Notes: a model not told the origin generated them from the letters alone. Positions 33,956 to 43,446 are shown, counted from the stretch's first letter. The stretch: DNA of 64,000 nucleotides from Streptomyces sp. HUAS 15-9 (GCF_025642155.1 NZ_CP106798.1:3968001-4032000); one strand, 5' to 3'. Numbers and translations: made by a program.

Positions 33956-34897
33956 GTGAGACATGTCATCGCCCTCGACGTGGGCGGCACCGGGATGAAG
34001 GCCGCCCTGGTCGGGGACGGCGGCGACCTGCTCCACCAGGACCGCCGGGCGACCGGACGCGAGCGCGGACCGGACGCGGTGGTCGAGGGCATCCTCGACT
34101 TCGCCGCCGATCTGCACGCGTACGGCGCACGGCACCTCGGCGAGCCCGCGGCCGCCGTCGGCGTGGCTGTCCCCGGCATCGTCGACGAGGAGCGGGGCAT
34201 CGCCGCCTACTCGGCCAACCTGGGCTGGCGCGACGTACCCCTGCGCGACCTGCTCACCGAACGGCTCGGCGTCCCGGTCGCCCTCGGCCACGACGTGCGC
34301 ACCGGCGGGCTCGCCGAGGGCCGGATCGGGGCGGGCAAGGGCGCCGACCGGTTCCTGTTCGTGCCGCTCGGCACCGGGATCGCGGGTGCCATCGGCCTCG
34401 ACGGCCGGGTGGAGGCGGGCGCGCACGGCTTCGCGGGCGAGATCGGGCACATCGTCGTACGGCCCGGGGGTGCCCCCTGTCCGTGCGGGCAGCGGGGCTG
34501 TCTGGAGCGGTACGCGTCCGCGGCCGCCGTGAGCGAGGCCTGGGCGGCCGTCTGCGAGGACCCGGACGCGGACGCCGCGGACTGCGCGAAGGCCGTCGCG
34601 TCCGGGGACCCGAACGCCGTCCGGATATGGCGGGAGGCCGTGGACGCGCTGGCCGACGGTCTGGTCACCGCGCTCACCCTGCTGGACCCGCGCACGCTGA
34701 TCATCGGTGGCGGCCTGGCCGAGGCGGGGGAAACGTTGTTCACACCGCTGCGGGAGGCCGTCGAGCGGCGCGTCACCTTCCAGAAGCTGCCGTCGATCGT
34801 CCCCGCCGCCCTCGGGGACACCGCCGGATGCCTGGGCGCGGGGCTCCTCGCCCGGGATCTCCTCGAAACCACTGACCCTTCGGAGGTAACCGCCTGA
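33956..34897 (+). CDS. nagK: N-acetylglucosamine kinase, ROK family (NagK)
   Basis: A 313-aa ROK sugar kinase with a GTG start. DVGGTGMKAALV is the ATP phosphate motif; GVAVPGIVD, then GHDVRTGGLAEGRIGAG; FVPLGTGIAGAI and the ROK zinc motif CPCGQRGCLERYAS. No N-terminal DNA-binding domain is present, so this is a kinase and not a ROK repressor. The stop overlaps the ATG of nagA by one base, so the two are translated together. The dre boxes upstream put the pair under DasR-type control. Confidence 0.93.
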   Translation: MRHVIALDVGGTGMKAALVGDGGDLLHQDRRATGRERGPDAVVEGILDFAADLHAYGARHLGEPAAAVGVAVPGIVDEERGIAAYSANLGWRDVPLRDLLTERLGVPVALGHDVRTGGLAEGRIGAGKGADRFLFVPLGTGIAGAIGLDGRVEAGAHGFAGEIGHIVVRPGGAPCPCGQRGCLERYASAAAVSEAWAAVCEDPDADAADCAKAVASGDPNAVRIWREAVDALADGLVTALTLLDPRTLIIGGGLAEAGETLFTPLREAVERRVTFQKLPSIVPAALGDTAGCLGAGLLARDLLETTDPSEVTA

Positions 34898-36039
34898 TGG
34901 CTCCCAGCATGGTTCTCGCCGGTGCCCGGGTGGTTCTGCCCACCGGGACCGTGGACGACGGGCGCGTGGTCGTCGAGGGTACGAAGATCGCGGCAGCCGC
35001 GGGACAGGACGCCGAGACGCTCGACGTGTCGGGCCACTGGCTGGTCCCCGGCTTCGTCGACATCCACAACCACGGCGGTGGCGGCGCGTCGTTCTCCGGC
35101 ACGACCGACGACGTCCTGACGGCGATCCGCACCCACCGCCTGCATGGCACCACGACCCTCGTCGCCTCCACCGTCACCGACGACATGGACTTCCTGGTCA
35201 AGCAGGCCGGGCTGCTGAGCGAGCTGACCGAGCAGGGCGATCTCGCGGGCATCCACTTCGAGGGCCCCTTCATCTCGCCGTGCCGCAAGGGCGCCCACTC
35301 CGAGGAGCTGCTGCGCGACCCGGACCCGGCGGACGTCCGCAAGCTGATCGACGCGGCGCGCGGCCGGGCCGCGATGGTCACCCTCGCCACCGAACTGCCG
35401 GGCGGCCTCGACTCCGTACGGCTGCTGGCGGAGCACGGGGTCATCGCGGCGGTCGGCCACACGGACGCGACGTACGAGCAGACGGTCGAGGCGATCGACG
35501 CGGGCGCCACCGTCGCCACCCACCTCTTCAACGCCATGCCCGCCCTCGGGCACCGCTCACCCGGCCCGGTCGCCGCCCTCCTGGAGGACGAGCGGGTCAC
35601 GGTCGAGCTCATCAACGACGGCACCCATCTGCACCCGGCCGCCCTGGAGCTGGCGTTCCGTCACGCGGGCGCCGGGCGGGTCGCGTTCATCACCGACGCG
35701 ATGGACGCGGCCGGGATCGGCGACGGCCGCTACATGCTCGGCCCGCTGGAGGTCGAGGTCAGCGAGGGCGTCGCCCGGCTCGTGAAGGGCGGCTCGATCG
35801 CCGGCTCCACGCTCACCCTGGACCGGGCGTTCAAGCGGGCGGTGACCGTCGACAAGCTCCCCGTTCAGGACGTGGTCACGGCCCTGTCCGTCAACCCGGC
35901 CCGGCTGCTGGGCAGGTACGACACCATCGGCTCCCTGGAGCCCGGCAAGGACGCCGACCTGGTGCTGCTGGACTCCGGCTTCGACCTCAAGGGCGTGCTG
36001 CGCCGGGGTGAGTGGGTGGTCCCTCCCCAACTGCCCTGA
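34897..36039 (+). CDS. nagA: N-acetylglucosamine-6-phosphate deacetylase (NagA)
   Basis: A 380-aa amidohydrolase. VPGFVDIHNHGGGG gives the metal-binding HxH region; HFEGPFIS with the catalytic Glu, VGHTDATYEQ, ATHLFNAMPALGHRSPGP, LINDGTHLHP and VAFITDAMDAAG (catalytic Asp) follow. It turns GlcNAc 6-phosphate into glucosamine 6-phosphate and acetate. The substrate comes from NagK next door and from MurQ at 18367. Full length. Confidence 0.97.
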   Translation: MAPSMVLAGARVVLPTGTVDDGRVVVEGTKIAAAAGQDAETLDVSGHWLVPGFVDIHNHGGGGASFSGTTDDVLTAIRTHRLHGTTTLVASTVTDDMDFLVKQAGLLSELTEQGDLAGIHFEGPFISPCRKGAHSEELLRDPDPADVRKLIDAARGRAAMVTLATELPGGLDSVRLLAEHGVIAAVGHTDATYEQTVEAIDAGATVATHLFNAMPALGHRSPGPVAALLEDERVTVELINDGTHLHPAALELAFRHAGAGRVAFITDAMDAAGIGDGRYMLGPLEVEVSEGVARLVKGGSIAGSTLTLDRAFKRAVTVDKLPVQDVVTALSVNPARLLGRYDTIGSLEPGKDADLVLLDSGFDLKGVLRRGEWVVPPQLP

Positions 36040-36054
36040 TCCGTCCCCGGGCAG

Positions 36055-36096
36055 AGAGACGGTGGCCGACCGCGGACTGGGCCGGTCGCCGTCTCT
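36055..36096 (+). terminator. Hairpin terminator after nagA
   Basis: AGAGACGG (36055-36062) pairs with CCGTCTCT (36089-36096); inside it GGCCGACC and GGTCG give a further helix. A short run of T follows. It ends nagK-nagA before the PfkB gene. Confidence 0.7.
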
Positions 36097-36158
36097 TTGG
36101 CATGATCGGGGCCCGGAACCGATGGCAGGCGCACAGACTTCGAGGGAGGTCGGCCCGG

Positions 36159-37088
36159 GTGATCCTCACGGTCACACTGAACACCGCTCTCGACATCACC
36201 TATCGCATACGGTCCCTGCGCCCGCACGCCTCGCACCGCGTCTCGGCGGTCACCGAACGGCCGGGCGGCAAGGGCCTGAACGTGGCCCGGGTGCTCGCGG
36301 CCCTCGGACACGAGGCGACGGTCACCGGGTTCGCGGGAGGTGGCACCGGACGGGCGGTGCGGGAGGGCCTCTCGGCCATACCCGGCGTGGTGGACGCGCT
36401 GGTCCCCGTCGGCGGGTCGACCCGGCGCACCATCGCCGTCGTAGACGAACTCACCGGCGACACGACCCAGTTGAACGAGCCGGGCCCGCAGATCACCCCG
36501 GTGGAGTGGTCCGCCTTCCTGGACGCGTACGAGGACCTGCTGGGCGAGGCGTCGGCGGTGGCCCTGTGCGGCAGCCTGCCGCCGGGGGTGCCGGTGGGCG
36601 CGTACGCGGGACTGGTACGGACGGCACGCACCGCCGGCGTGCCCGTTCTGCTGGACACCAGCGGCGAGCCGCTGCGGCGCGGTGTGGCGGCCCGCCCCGA
36701 CATCATCAAACCGAACGCCGACGAACTGGCCGAACTCACCGGCTCCCACGAGCCATTGCGCGCCACCCAGGATGCCCGGCGGCGGGGGGCTCACGCGGTG
36801 GTGGCGTCCCTGGGCGCCGACGGACTGCTGGTGCAGGCCCCCGAGGGTCGCTGGCACGCGACCCCGCCCGCCCGCTTCCACGGCAACCCGACGGGCGCCG
36901 GCGACTCGGCAACCGCGGGCCTGCTGTCGGGGCTGGTGGAACGCCTCCCCTGGCCGACCCGCCTGTCCCGCGCGGTCGCTCTGTCCGCGGCGACCGTATT
37001 GGCGCCTGTGGCTGGGGAGTTCGACCGGGGGACGTACGAGGAACTGTTGGGGCGAGTGGCGGTGACGGGGGAAGTCAGCGCGGCCTGA
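36159..37088 (+). CDS. PfkB-family hexose kinase (1-phosphofructokinase type)
   Basis: A 309-aa ribokinase-superfamily kinase. GTG start at 36159 with GGAGG nine bases upstream. N-terminal ILTVTLNTALDITYR and PGGKGLNVARVLAALG are the substrate-binding signature; LPPGVPVGAYAGLV, KPNADELAELTG and the catalytic GNPTGAGDSATAGLLSGL follow. 1-phosphofructokinase and tagatose-6-phosphate kinase share this pattern; the substrate is not decided. It follows nagA but has its own upstream gap and a terminator between them. Confidence 0.87.
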   Translation: MILTVTLNTALDITYRIRSLRPHASHRVSAVTERPGGKGLNVARVLAALGHEATVTGFAGGGTGRAVREGLSAIPGVVDALVPVGGSTRRTIAVVDELTGDTTQLNEPGPQITPVEWSAFLDAYEDLLGEASAVALCGSLPPGVPVGAYAGLVRTARTAGVPVLLDTSGEPLRRGVAARPDIIKPNADELAELTGSHEPLRATQDARRRGAHAVVASLGADGLLVQAPEGRWHATPPARFHGNPTGAGDSATAGLLSGLVERLPWPTRLSRAVALSAATVLAPVAGEFDRGTYEELLGRVAVTGEVSAA

Positions 37089-37109
37089 CTCTGAGCCGGC
37101 TGTGCCCCG

Positions 37110-37376
37110 ATGCGACGACCGGGCAAGGATGCTCCAGGCAGTGGACGGCGCACAGGACAAAGGTTCCAGCCAACCTCTGGGGTCACCCCTTTGGTCAGCA
37201 AGCAGTACAACGGTCACCAGGTCTCTTGGCCTTGGCGGAAGAACCTGGATGGATCAGGTACATCCAAGACTTGGAGTAGCACCGCGTCAGACGATAAGGG
37301 GCTCTTCGAAATCGGTGTGCAGGTCGCCAGATTTGAGGGCGACACTCTTCTCGATTCTTGTACCGACTGGGCCTGA
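37110..37376 (+). pseudogene. Possible gene remnant of lower GC content
   Basis: A reading frame of 88 codons without a convincing start, whose second half (KQYNGHQVSWPWRKNLDGSG, then KGLFEIGVQVARFEGDTLLDSCTDWA) looks like the end of a real protein with polar and aromatic content unlike a random frame. The GC content is visibly lower than in the flanking genes. I do not recognise a family. It may be the 3' remnant of an acquired gene, or a chance frame. Confidence 0.3.
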
Positions 37377-37403
37377 AAGCCAGAGCCTGGCACCGGGAAG
37401 GGA

Positions 37404-37441
37404 GCCCCGTCGTCTCCACATGGGACGACGGGGCCTGTTTT
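37404..37441. terminator. Hairpin terminator with T run
   Basis: GCCCCGTCGTC (37404-37414) pairs with GACGACGGGGC (37424-37434) over a 9-base loop and is followed by CTGTTTT. It separates the preceding region from the convergent membrane protein gene. Confidence 0.9.
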
Positions 37442-37447
37442 GGCTCG

Positions 37448-38377
37448 TCAGTCTTCGGACGTGACCCAGCCCTTCGCCAGCGACAGCTGGTCGAGGTAGG
37501 CGTCGCACTGGTTGCCCTGCTCGCACGAGATCTTGATGGTGTTCGTGCCCTTGGTGAGCTGGACCCAGTTGTAGGTCTTCGTCCAGCCCCTCTCGTAATT
37601 GCCCTCGGGTGCCTTTGCCCAGTTCCTGAACTTGACGGGCTGGTTGGACGGCGTGCCGTTGATCGTCAACGTGGCGGTGCCGTCCTTGCCCGGGACGCTG
37701 TACCCGAGAAACACGGTGTACTTACCGGCGGCCGGGATGCCGTTGACCGTCCAGGTGAGCGAGGCGCCGACGTTGTTGAAGTTCGCGACGTAGACCCCGC
37801 CGTCGGCCTGGGCTCCCTTGACGTCCGAGGCGGTGGTGGCTCCGCCGCCCAGGCGCAGCGTCTTCGCGTCGGTCTTCGGGAGCTTGCCCGTGCTGGAGAC
37901 CGAACTGGTGCTGGAGGGCTCGGTCGAGGCGCTCTGCGACTGGGACTGGGTGGGCTGCGCCGCGTTGCCCTTCTTGTCGTCGTCGTTGCCGTTGATCATG
38001 GCGATGCTGATGCCGATCACGACCGCGGCGACCACCGCGACGGCGCCGATCAGCAGGCCCTTGGTGTTCGGGCCGCTGCCGCGGCCGCGGCCACCGCTGC
38101 CCGGGAGGGGCTGCTGGGTGGTCGGGGCGCCGCCCGGGAGGGTCTCCGGAGCCTGGTAATGCGCGTTCGGCTGGCCGTAGGTGCCCTGCTGGGGGATGGT
38201 CTGGCCCTGCTGCCCGCCATAGGTGCGCTCGCCGACCGGGCGCACCCTGCTGACCGAGTTCGGGTAGCCGTAGCCACCGGACGGCGGCTGGGCCCCTCTG
38301 GCCTGGCCGTCGGCGTACAGATAGCCGAACGGGTCCTCGTCCTCGGGCGTGCTCGCGCCGTTGTCGCCGGGCGTCAT
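37448..38377 (-). CDS. Single-pass membrane protein with C-terminal CBM35-like domain
   Basis: A 309-aa protein starting MTPGDNGASTPEDEDPFGYL. Residues 1-105 are a Gln/Gly/Pro-rich cytoplasmic region with YGYPNS and RTYGGQQ repeats; a single hydrophobic helix follows (GLLIGAVAVVAAVVIGISIAMI), then a Ser/Thr linker and a beta-sandwich of about 130 residues (ATLTINGTPSNQPVKF, WVQLTKGTNTIKI, DAYLDQLSL). This fits a CBM35-type carbohydrate-binding module outside the membrane. It may bind wall or extracellular polysaccharides. It lies next to cdgB. Confidence 0.82.
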   Translation of the reverse strand: MTPGDNGASTPEDEDPFGYLYADGQARGAQPPSGGYGYPNSVSRVRPVGERTYGGQQGQTIPQQGTYGQPNAHYQAPETLPGGAPTTQQPLPGSGGRGRGSGPNTKGLLIGAVAVVAAVVIGISIAMINGNDDDKKGNAAQPTQSQSQSASTEPSSTSSVSSTGKLPKTDAKTLRLGGGATTASDVKGAQADGGVYVANFNNVGASLTWTVNGIPAAGKYTVFLGYSVPGKDGTATLTINGTPSNQPVKFRNWAKAPEGNYERGWTKTYNWVQLTKGTNTIKISCEQGNQCDAYLDQLSLAKGWVTSED

Positions 38378-38495
38378 CCCTTGGTACTCCTCAACAGGTG
38401 CGGGCGGATGCGGTACAGGTATTGAGAGCCGAGCCTACCCGCTCCCAGTGGCCCAAACGGGTGACTCCGACCGCATCAGCCCACTGACCTGCGCA

Positions 38496-40148
38496 TCATC
38501 CGGCGCGCCGATGTTGTTTGGGACGAGATCGTTTCTCGACGTACATCCGTTCGTCAGCGGATTTCAACACTTCGTCCGCGGTCATGCCGCAGTGTGCCCA
38601 CCCGATGCCGAAACTGGCACCCACCCGCACCGCCCGGCCCTCGGCCCGGATCGGCTGGATGATCTCGTTGCGCAGGCGTACGGCCAGGTCCTGCGCGTCG
38701 GCCTTGCCCAGTCCGTCGGCCAGGATCACGAACTCGTCGCCGCCGAGGCGGGCCACCGTGTCCCCGTCCCGCACCCCCCGGGTGAGCCGCCGGGCGACCT
38801 CGATGAGGACCGCGTCACCCGCGTTGTGCCCGAACCGGTCGTTGATCGACTTGAAGCCGTCGAGGTCGCAGAAAAGGACCGCGAGGCCCTTGGTGCCGTC
38901 GTCCCGCTCCCCCTCGGGCGCGATCGTGTGCACATGGTGGTCGAAACCGTCGTACGACTGCGCCACCGCCTCGAAGTCGAAGCCGTGGCCGTTGACGTCG
39001 AAGGCGGGATGGCCGTAGGCGGCGTCCAGGGACTCGATCTCGCCGGCGTGGGCGGCCCGCCGGCAGAGCCGGGACGCCAGGCGCGAGCGCAGCTCGGCCG
39101 AGTTCGGCAGGCCGGTGAGCGAGTCGTGGGAGGCGCGGTGGGCGAGCTGGAGCTCGCGGCGCTTGCGCTCCTCGATGTCCTCGACGTGGGTGAGCAGGAA
39201 GCGGGGCCCGTCGGCCGCGTCGGCGACGACGCTGTTGCGCAGGGACACCCACACATAGCTGCCGTCGCGGCGGCCCAGGCGCAGCTCCGCGCGGCCGCCC
39301 TCGGCGGAGGTGCGCAGCAGCGTGCCTATGTCCTCGGGGTGGACGAGGTCGGAGAAGGAGTAGCGGCGCATCGCGGAGGCGGGGCGGCCGAGCAGCCGGC
39401 ACAGCGCGTCGTTGGTGCGCAGTATCCGTCCGTGCTGGTCACCGCCCATCTCGGCTATGGCCATGCCGGAGGGGGCGTACTCGAACGCCTGCCGGAAGCT
39501 TTCCTCGCTGGCCCGCAGCGCCTGCTGCTCCCGCTCCAGGCGGACCAGGGCGCGCTGCATGTTCGAACGGAGACGCGCGTTGCTGATCGCGATGGCCGCC
39601 TGGAACGCGTACATCTGGAGCGCCTCGCGCCCCCACGCGCCCGGGTGCCGTCCGTTGCGCGGCCGGTCCACGGAGATCACGCCGAGCAGCTCACCGGAGG
39701 AGCCGCCCTGTACGCCGGGCGTGTACATGGGCGCGAAGAGCCGGTCGGAGGGGTGCCACTCGTCCTCGAAGCGGGGCGCGGGGCCGTCGGTGTACCACTG
39801 CGGTACGTCGTCCTCGTCGAGCACCCAGCCCTCGGTGTGCGGTATGAACCGCAGGTCGCCCCATGCCTCGCCCATGGTCAGCCGGCGGTCCCAGGACTCG
39901 CGCGAGCCGACGCGTCCGGTGATGAGGGCCTCGGCTGCGGGGTTGCCGGAGAAGGCGGCGACGACGAGGTCGCCGTCGGGGCGCACGAGGTTGACGCATG
40001 CCATTTCGTACCCGAGGGCGGTGACCGCGCCGTCGGCGACGGTCTGCAGTGTGTCCGCCAGGCTGCGTGCCGTGTTCATGTCGGCCATGACCTGGTGCAG
40101 CTGCCGCAGGGACGCAAGACGGACATACGGCTCCGACTCGGTCTCCAT
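38496..40148 (-). CDS. cdgB: GAF-PAS-GGDEF diguanylate cyclase (CdgB type)
   Basis: A 550-aa signalling protein. A GAF domain covers about residues 20-200, a PAS/PAC domain about 205-330 (FRQAFEYAPSGMAIAEM and HVEDIEERKRREL), then a GGDEF domain with the catalytic motif RLGGDEFVIL. The inhibitory I-site RxxD (RDGD) is five residues before GGDEF, so it is intact. It makes cyclic di-GMP, which controls sporulation through BldD in Streptomyces. The order of domains and its position match the CdgB protein (SCO4281) of S. coelicolor. Confidence 0.93.
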   Translation of the reverse strand: METESEPYVRLASLRQLHQVMADMNTARSLADTLQTVADGAVTALGYEMACVNLVRPDGDLVVAAFSGNPAAEALITGRVGSRESWDRRLTMGEAWGDLRFIPHTEGWVLDEDDVPQWYTDGPAPRFEDEWHPSDRLFAPMYTPGVQGGSSGELLGVISVDRPRNGRHPGAWGREALQMYAFQAAIAISNARLRSNMQRALVRLEREQQALRASEESFRQAFEYAPSGMAIAEMGGDQHGRILRTNDALCRLLGRPASAMRRYSFSDLVHPEDIGTLLRTSAEGGRAELRLGRRDGSYVWVSLRNSVVADAADGPRFLLTHVEDIEERKRRELQLAHRASHDSLTGLPNSAELRSRLASRLCRRAAHAGEIESLDAAYGHPAFDVNGHGFDFEAVAQSYDGFDHHVHTIAPEGERDDGTKGLAVLFCDLDGFKSINDRFGHNAGDAVLIEVARRLTRGVRDGDTVARLGGDEFVILADGLGKADAQDLAVRLRNEIIQPIRAEGRAVRVGASFGIGWAHCGMTADEVLKSADERMYVEKRSRPKQHRRAG

Positions 40149-40289
40149 GCTCGCCCTCCCCCCGAGACCTCGCAGCGAATCAAGGGTTGTCTTTGGCGCT
40201 TCTTATCAGTGGTGCCCTTGCATCTTGCCCCGCCACTGAATCACAGCGCGCTGCCCACTCGGTACACAGGGTCAACAATTAATGGCCCT

Positions 40290-40305
40290 TGTGACTCAAG
40301 TCACA
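40290..40305. promoter_or_regulatory. TGTGAC-N4-GTCACA palindrome between cdgB and the flavin reductase
   Basis: A perfect inverted repeat with 6-base arms and a 4-base spacer lies 142 bases upstream of cdgB. It resembles the BldD box (nTnACnC(A/T)GnGTnAn) but is one base too short in the middle. BldD is known to control cdgB. Treat as a candidate site only; other regulators with TGTGAC-type half sites are possible. Confidence 0.45.
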
Positions 40306-40467
40306 GGAGAAGGTGAGCAATTGAGTGGAGTTTCTGCGTTTTCCCTGTGGGTTTACTGAACGCATGCTTTGCGGGTGTGGGGACATGATGCACGACCCTG
40401 GTCCTAGGACCCACCTCGGACCGGGGCCCGATGCGACGCGCGCGGACCGGAGATTAGCGTTTCCAGA

Positions 40468-41052
40468 GTGCTGAACACTCCCTCCGCCCCGCCTTCCCCC
40501 ACCGCCACGGCCGCCCCCGGGCATGCTGAGGGGGTGAGCAACGACGAGTTCCGGGCCGCCATGTCCCGGCTGGCCGCGGGCGTGGTCCTGGTGACGGCGC
40601 AGGAGCCGCCGCTGGACCCGGACGACCCCCTGGCGCCGGGCGGCGAGGACGTCGGCATGACCGCCACTGCCTTCCTGTCGGTCTCCCTGGACCCGCCGCT
40701 GGTCCTGGTCAGCCTGCGCAACGGCTCCCGGATGGACGACCTGCTCGACGAACAGCCCCTGTGGGCGGTCTCCGTCCTCTCCGAGAGCCAGCGCCACATC
40801 GCGGGCCGGTTCGCCATGAAGGGCCGCATCAGCGACCGGCTCCTGTTCGAGGACCTCGCGTACGTCCGCGGCGAGGTCTCCGGAGCGCCCTTGATGGGCG
40901 GCGCCCTGGCGACCCTGGAGTGCCGGACCGAGCAGCGGGTGACGGCGGGGGACCACACGCTGGTGATCGGCCGCGTACTGACCGCCGGGGTGCGGAGCGC
41001 GGACGGCGGACCACTGCTCTATTTCCGGGGCCGCTACCGGCAGTTGGGGTAA
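40468..41052 (+). CDS. Flavin reductase family protein
   Basis: A 194-aa protein starting at GTG (VLNTPSAPPSPTATA), with the conserved domain from SNDEFRAAMSRLAAGVVLVTA. DVGMTATAFLSVSLDPPLVLVSLRNGS is the flavin-binding block of the flavin reductase-like/HpaC group, followed by WAVSVLSESQRHIAGRFA and TLVIGRVLTAG. It reduces FMN or FAD for partner monooxygenases or binds flavin. A shorter GTG start at 40534 exists, but no good ribosome site is seen before either. Confidence 0.87.
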   Translation: MLNTPSAPPSPTATAAPGHAEGVSNDEFRAAMSRLAAGVVLVTAQEPPLDPDDPLAPGGEDVGMTATAFLSVSLDPPLVLVSLRNGSRMDDLLDEQPLWAVSVLSESQRHIAGRFAMKGRISDRLLFEDLAYVRGEVSGAPLMGGALATLECRTEQRVTAGDHTLVIGRVLTAGVRSADGGPLLYFRGRYRQLG

Positions 41053-41228
41053 TCGGGGGACGGAAGACACGGGCGGTACGGAAGCGCGCGGAAGGGGCCG
41101 TGGAAGAAGCCGCGGAAATTCCGGAACCTTCGCGAACAGCCCGTTCGAGGTGCCCGTCCGACACCCCGCCTCGAAGAAGTCGCGCACCGGAAGTCGCGCC
41201 GGGAATTCGCAAGCCGCCCTCGGCGGGC

Positions 41229-41666
41229 TCACGTCCAGTCGCGGCCGGTCCTCCCCCGCTTCGTTTCCGACCGCTGCTTCTTCTCCCTCAGCCGGCGTTC
41301 GTTGATGCCGCGTGGGATGCGGGTCGGTTTGCGGGGCTTGGGCGGGGGTGCGGTGGCCTCCGCGAGCAGCGCCGCGAGGCGTACCGCGGCGGTTTCGCGG
41401 TTGCGCCACTGGGAGCGGTGCTCGGAGGCGCGGACGGTGACGACACCGTCGACGAGCCGCCCGGACAGCCGCTCCAACGCCCGCCGCTTCCACACCTCGG
41501 GCAGGGCCTCGGTGTTCGCCAGGTCGAAGCGCAGTTCCACCTGGGAGTCACTGGTGTTGACGTGTTGTCCGCCGGGCCCGGACGAGCGCGAGAAACGCCA
41601 CATGAGCTCCGCCTCGGGCAGGAGGACGGAGCCGCGGATGACGTGAGGACCGGACATGCGTCCCAT
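41229..41666 (-). CDS. arfB: Peptidyl-tRNA hydrolase ArfB (ribosome rescue)
   Basis: A 145-aa class I release factor-like protein. The catalytic GGQ is in [25 protein letters not shown]; the C-terminus is a basic tail ([24 protein letters not shown]), which enters the empty mRNA channel. It lacks codon-recognition domains. ArfB releases stalled nascent chains when a stop codon is absent. The start could be either MGRMSGPH (41666) or MSGPH (41657). Confidence 0.95.
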   Translation of the reverse strand: MGRMSGPHVIRGSVLLPEAELMWRFSRSSGPGGQHVNTSDSQVELRFDLANTEALPEVWKRRALERLSGRLVDGVVTVRASEHRSQWRNRETAAVRLAALLAEATAPPPKPRKPTRIPRGINERRLREKKQRSETKRGRTGRDWT

Positions 41667-41827
41667 GTTCCCGCCTCTGTCCGGTCCACGTCATCCGTAT
41701 TTCGCGGCTCGAATGTCCCCGCTTGGTAAAAAAGGTAAAGGCAACCGGAACCATGGGGACCCCTCCCGGCGTTCTCCGGGGTGACGGTAGCTTCGTGCAC
41801 ACAGAACTAGGGAAGGGACTCCCAACA

Positions 41828-42403
41828 ATGGCTGTAAGCCTGTCCAAGGGTGGCAACGTCTCGCTCACCAAGGAGGCTCCGGGCCTGACCGCCGTCACCG
41901 TGGGCCTCGGCTGGGACGTCCGCACCACCACCGGCACGGACTTCGACCTGGACGCCTCCGCCATCGCGGTCAACACGCAGGGCAAGGTCTTCTCGGACGC
42001 CCACTTCGTCTTCTTCAACAACAAGCAGACCCCGGACAACACGATCGTCCACACGGGCGACAACCGCACGGGTGAGGGCGCCGGCGACGACGAGGCGATC
42101 AACGTCAACCTCGCCGGCCTCCCGGCCGACATCGACAAGATCGTCTTCCCGGTCTCCATCTACGACGCCGAGAACCGCGGCCAGAACTTCGGCCAGGTCC
42201 GCAACGCCTACATCCGCATCGTCAACCAGGCCGGCGGTGCCGAGATCGCCCGCTACGACCTGTCCGAGGACGCCGCCACCGAGACGGCCATGGTCTTCGG
42301 CGAGCTCTACCGCAACGGCGCGGAGTGGAAGTTCCGCGCGGTCGGCCAGGGCTACGCCTCGGGCCTGGTGGGCATCGCCCAGGACTTCGGCGTCAGCGTC
42401 TGA
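41828..42403 (+). CDS. terD: TerD family protein
   Basis: A 191-aa TerD/stress-protein-like calcium-binding protein. The ATG at 41828 gives the usual [20 protein letters not shown]; the in-frame extension upstream is discarded. [21 protein letters not shown] and [32 protein letters not shown] hold the acidic calcium ligands. Tellurite-resistance genes of this type are numerous in Streptomyces and linked to stress and development. Transcribed alone, with a terminator right after. Confidence 0.97.
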   Translation: MAVSLSKGGNVSLTKEAPGLTAVTVGLGWDVRTTTGTDFDLDASAIAVNTQGKVFSDAHFVFFNNKQTPDNTIVHTGDNRTGEGAGDDEAINVNLAGLPADIDKIVFPVSIYDAENRGQNFGQVRNAYIRIVNQAGGAEIARYDLSEDAATETAMVFGELYRNGAEWKFRAVGQGYASGLVGIAQDFGVSV

Positions 42404-42420
42404 GCCGGTCCCCTGCCTCA

Positions 42421-42460
42421 CCGGAGCCCCCAGCCCGAAGTAAACCGCTGGGGGCTCCGG
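42421..42460 (+). terminator. Hairpin terminator after terD
   Basis: CCGGAGCCCCCAGC (42421-42434) pairs perfectly with GCTGGGGGCTCCGG (42447-42460), a 14-bp stem with a 12-base loop, 18 bases after the terD stop. Confidence 0.93.
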
Positions 42461-42483
42461 GGTTCCCGCGCTAGGTTCACCCT

Positions 42484-43446
42484 GTGATCATTGAGCCTCT
42501 CCGTCTCACGCCCGACCGGGACATCCCGGGCCCCGTGCTCACCGAACTCACCGCGCTGCACGCCTCCAACCGCGACTTCCAGGCCCTGAGCGGCGACTTC
42601 CCGGACCCGGACGACATCCGGCCGGAGCAGGTGGCGGCGGCGCTCGCCGTGGAGTTGGCGAATCCGGACATCGAGGTGCTGCTGGCGCGCGGCGAGGGGC
42701 TGCTGGTCGGGCTGGTGATCACCCTTGCGCACCACCCCGATCCGGCCGACCCGGATCCCTGGATCGGGCTGCTGATGGTCGACGGGCTCTCGCAGCGCCG
42801 CGGATACGGGCGCCGCCTGGCGACGCTCGTCGAGGACCGTTTCCGTGCCGCGGGCCGTTCGGCCGTACGTCTCGCCGTCCTCGACAACAACCCCAAGGGG
42901 CTGGCCTTCTGGACCGCCCTCGGGTACGAGGTCATCGGCCACCGCGAGGACCTCCAGCTGGGCCGCCCCTGCGCCGTACTGCGCAAGGTGCTGCGCACGC
43001 CCCGCCGCGCGGCCCGGATCGCCGTCGTCGACCCGGACGGCGCCGTCTTCCTGCTCCGGTGCGACAACGTTGAGCTGGGCGCCCACTGGGCGCTGCCCGG
43101 CGGGGGCCTGGAGGCGGACGAGGGTCCGCGGGAGGGCGCCCTGCGGGAGCTGCGGGAGGAGACGGGCTGGACCGACCTGGAGCTGGGCCCGCTGCTGTGC
43201 ACGTGGGAGCACGACTTCATCCGCGCCGGCATCCCCGTCCGTCAGCACGAGCACGTGTACGTCGCCCGCGGCCCGCGCCGGGAACCGACCGGCCCGGACC
43301 TGGCCGCCACGCACGCCGAGGAGTGGATCCTGGGGTGGCGCTGGTGGACACCGGAGGAGCTGGCCCAGCTGTCCGAGCCCGTCTGGCCGCCGGGGCTGGG
43401 GCGGATGCTGGCCGAGTTCGAGCGGGAGTCGGCCACTCGGCCGTGA
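42484..43446 (+). CDS. Fusion: GNAT acetyltransferase plus Nudix hydrolase
   Basis: A 320-aa protein starting at GTG (VIIEPLRLTPDRDIPG). Residues about 1-170 form a GNAT domain (GLLMVDGLSQRRGYGRRLATLVEDRF is the acetyl-CoA loop, with LAVLDNNPKGLAFWTALGYEV). Residues about 175-300 form a Nudix domain with the box GGGLEADEGPREGALRELREETGW. The two are in one frame and no stop separates them. Substrates are unknown; a combined modification and nucleotide-hydrolysis role is possible. It has its own start 24 bases after the terD terminator. Confidence 0.92.
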   Translation: MIIEPLRLTPDRDIPGPVLTELTALHASNRDFQALSGDFPDPDDIRPEQVAAALAVELANPDIEVLLARGEGLLVGLVITLAHHPDPADPDPWIGLLMVDGLSQRRGYGRRLATLVEDRFRAAGRSAVRLAVLDNNPKGLAFWTALGYEVIGHREDLQLGRPCAVLRKVLRTPRRAARIAVVDPDGAVFLLRCDNVELGAHWALPGGGLEADEGPREGALRELREETGWTDLELGPLLCTWEHDFIRAGIPVRQHEHVYVARGPRREPTGPDLAATHAEEWILGWRWWTPEELAQLSEPVWPPGLGRMLAEFERESATRP

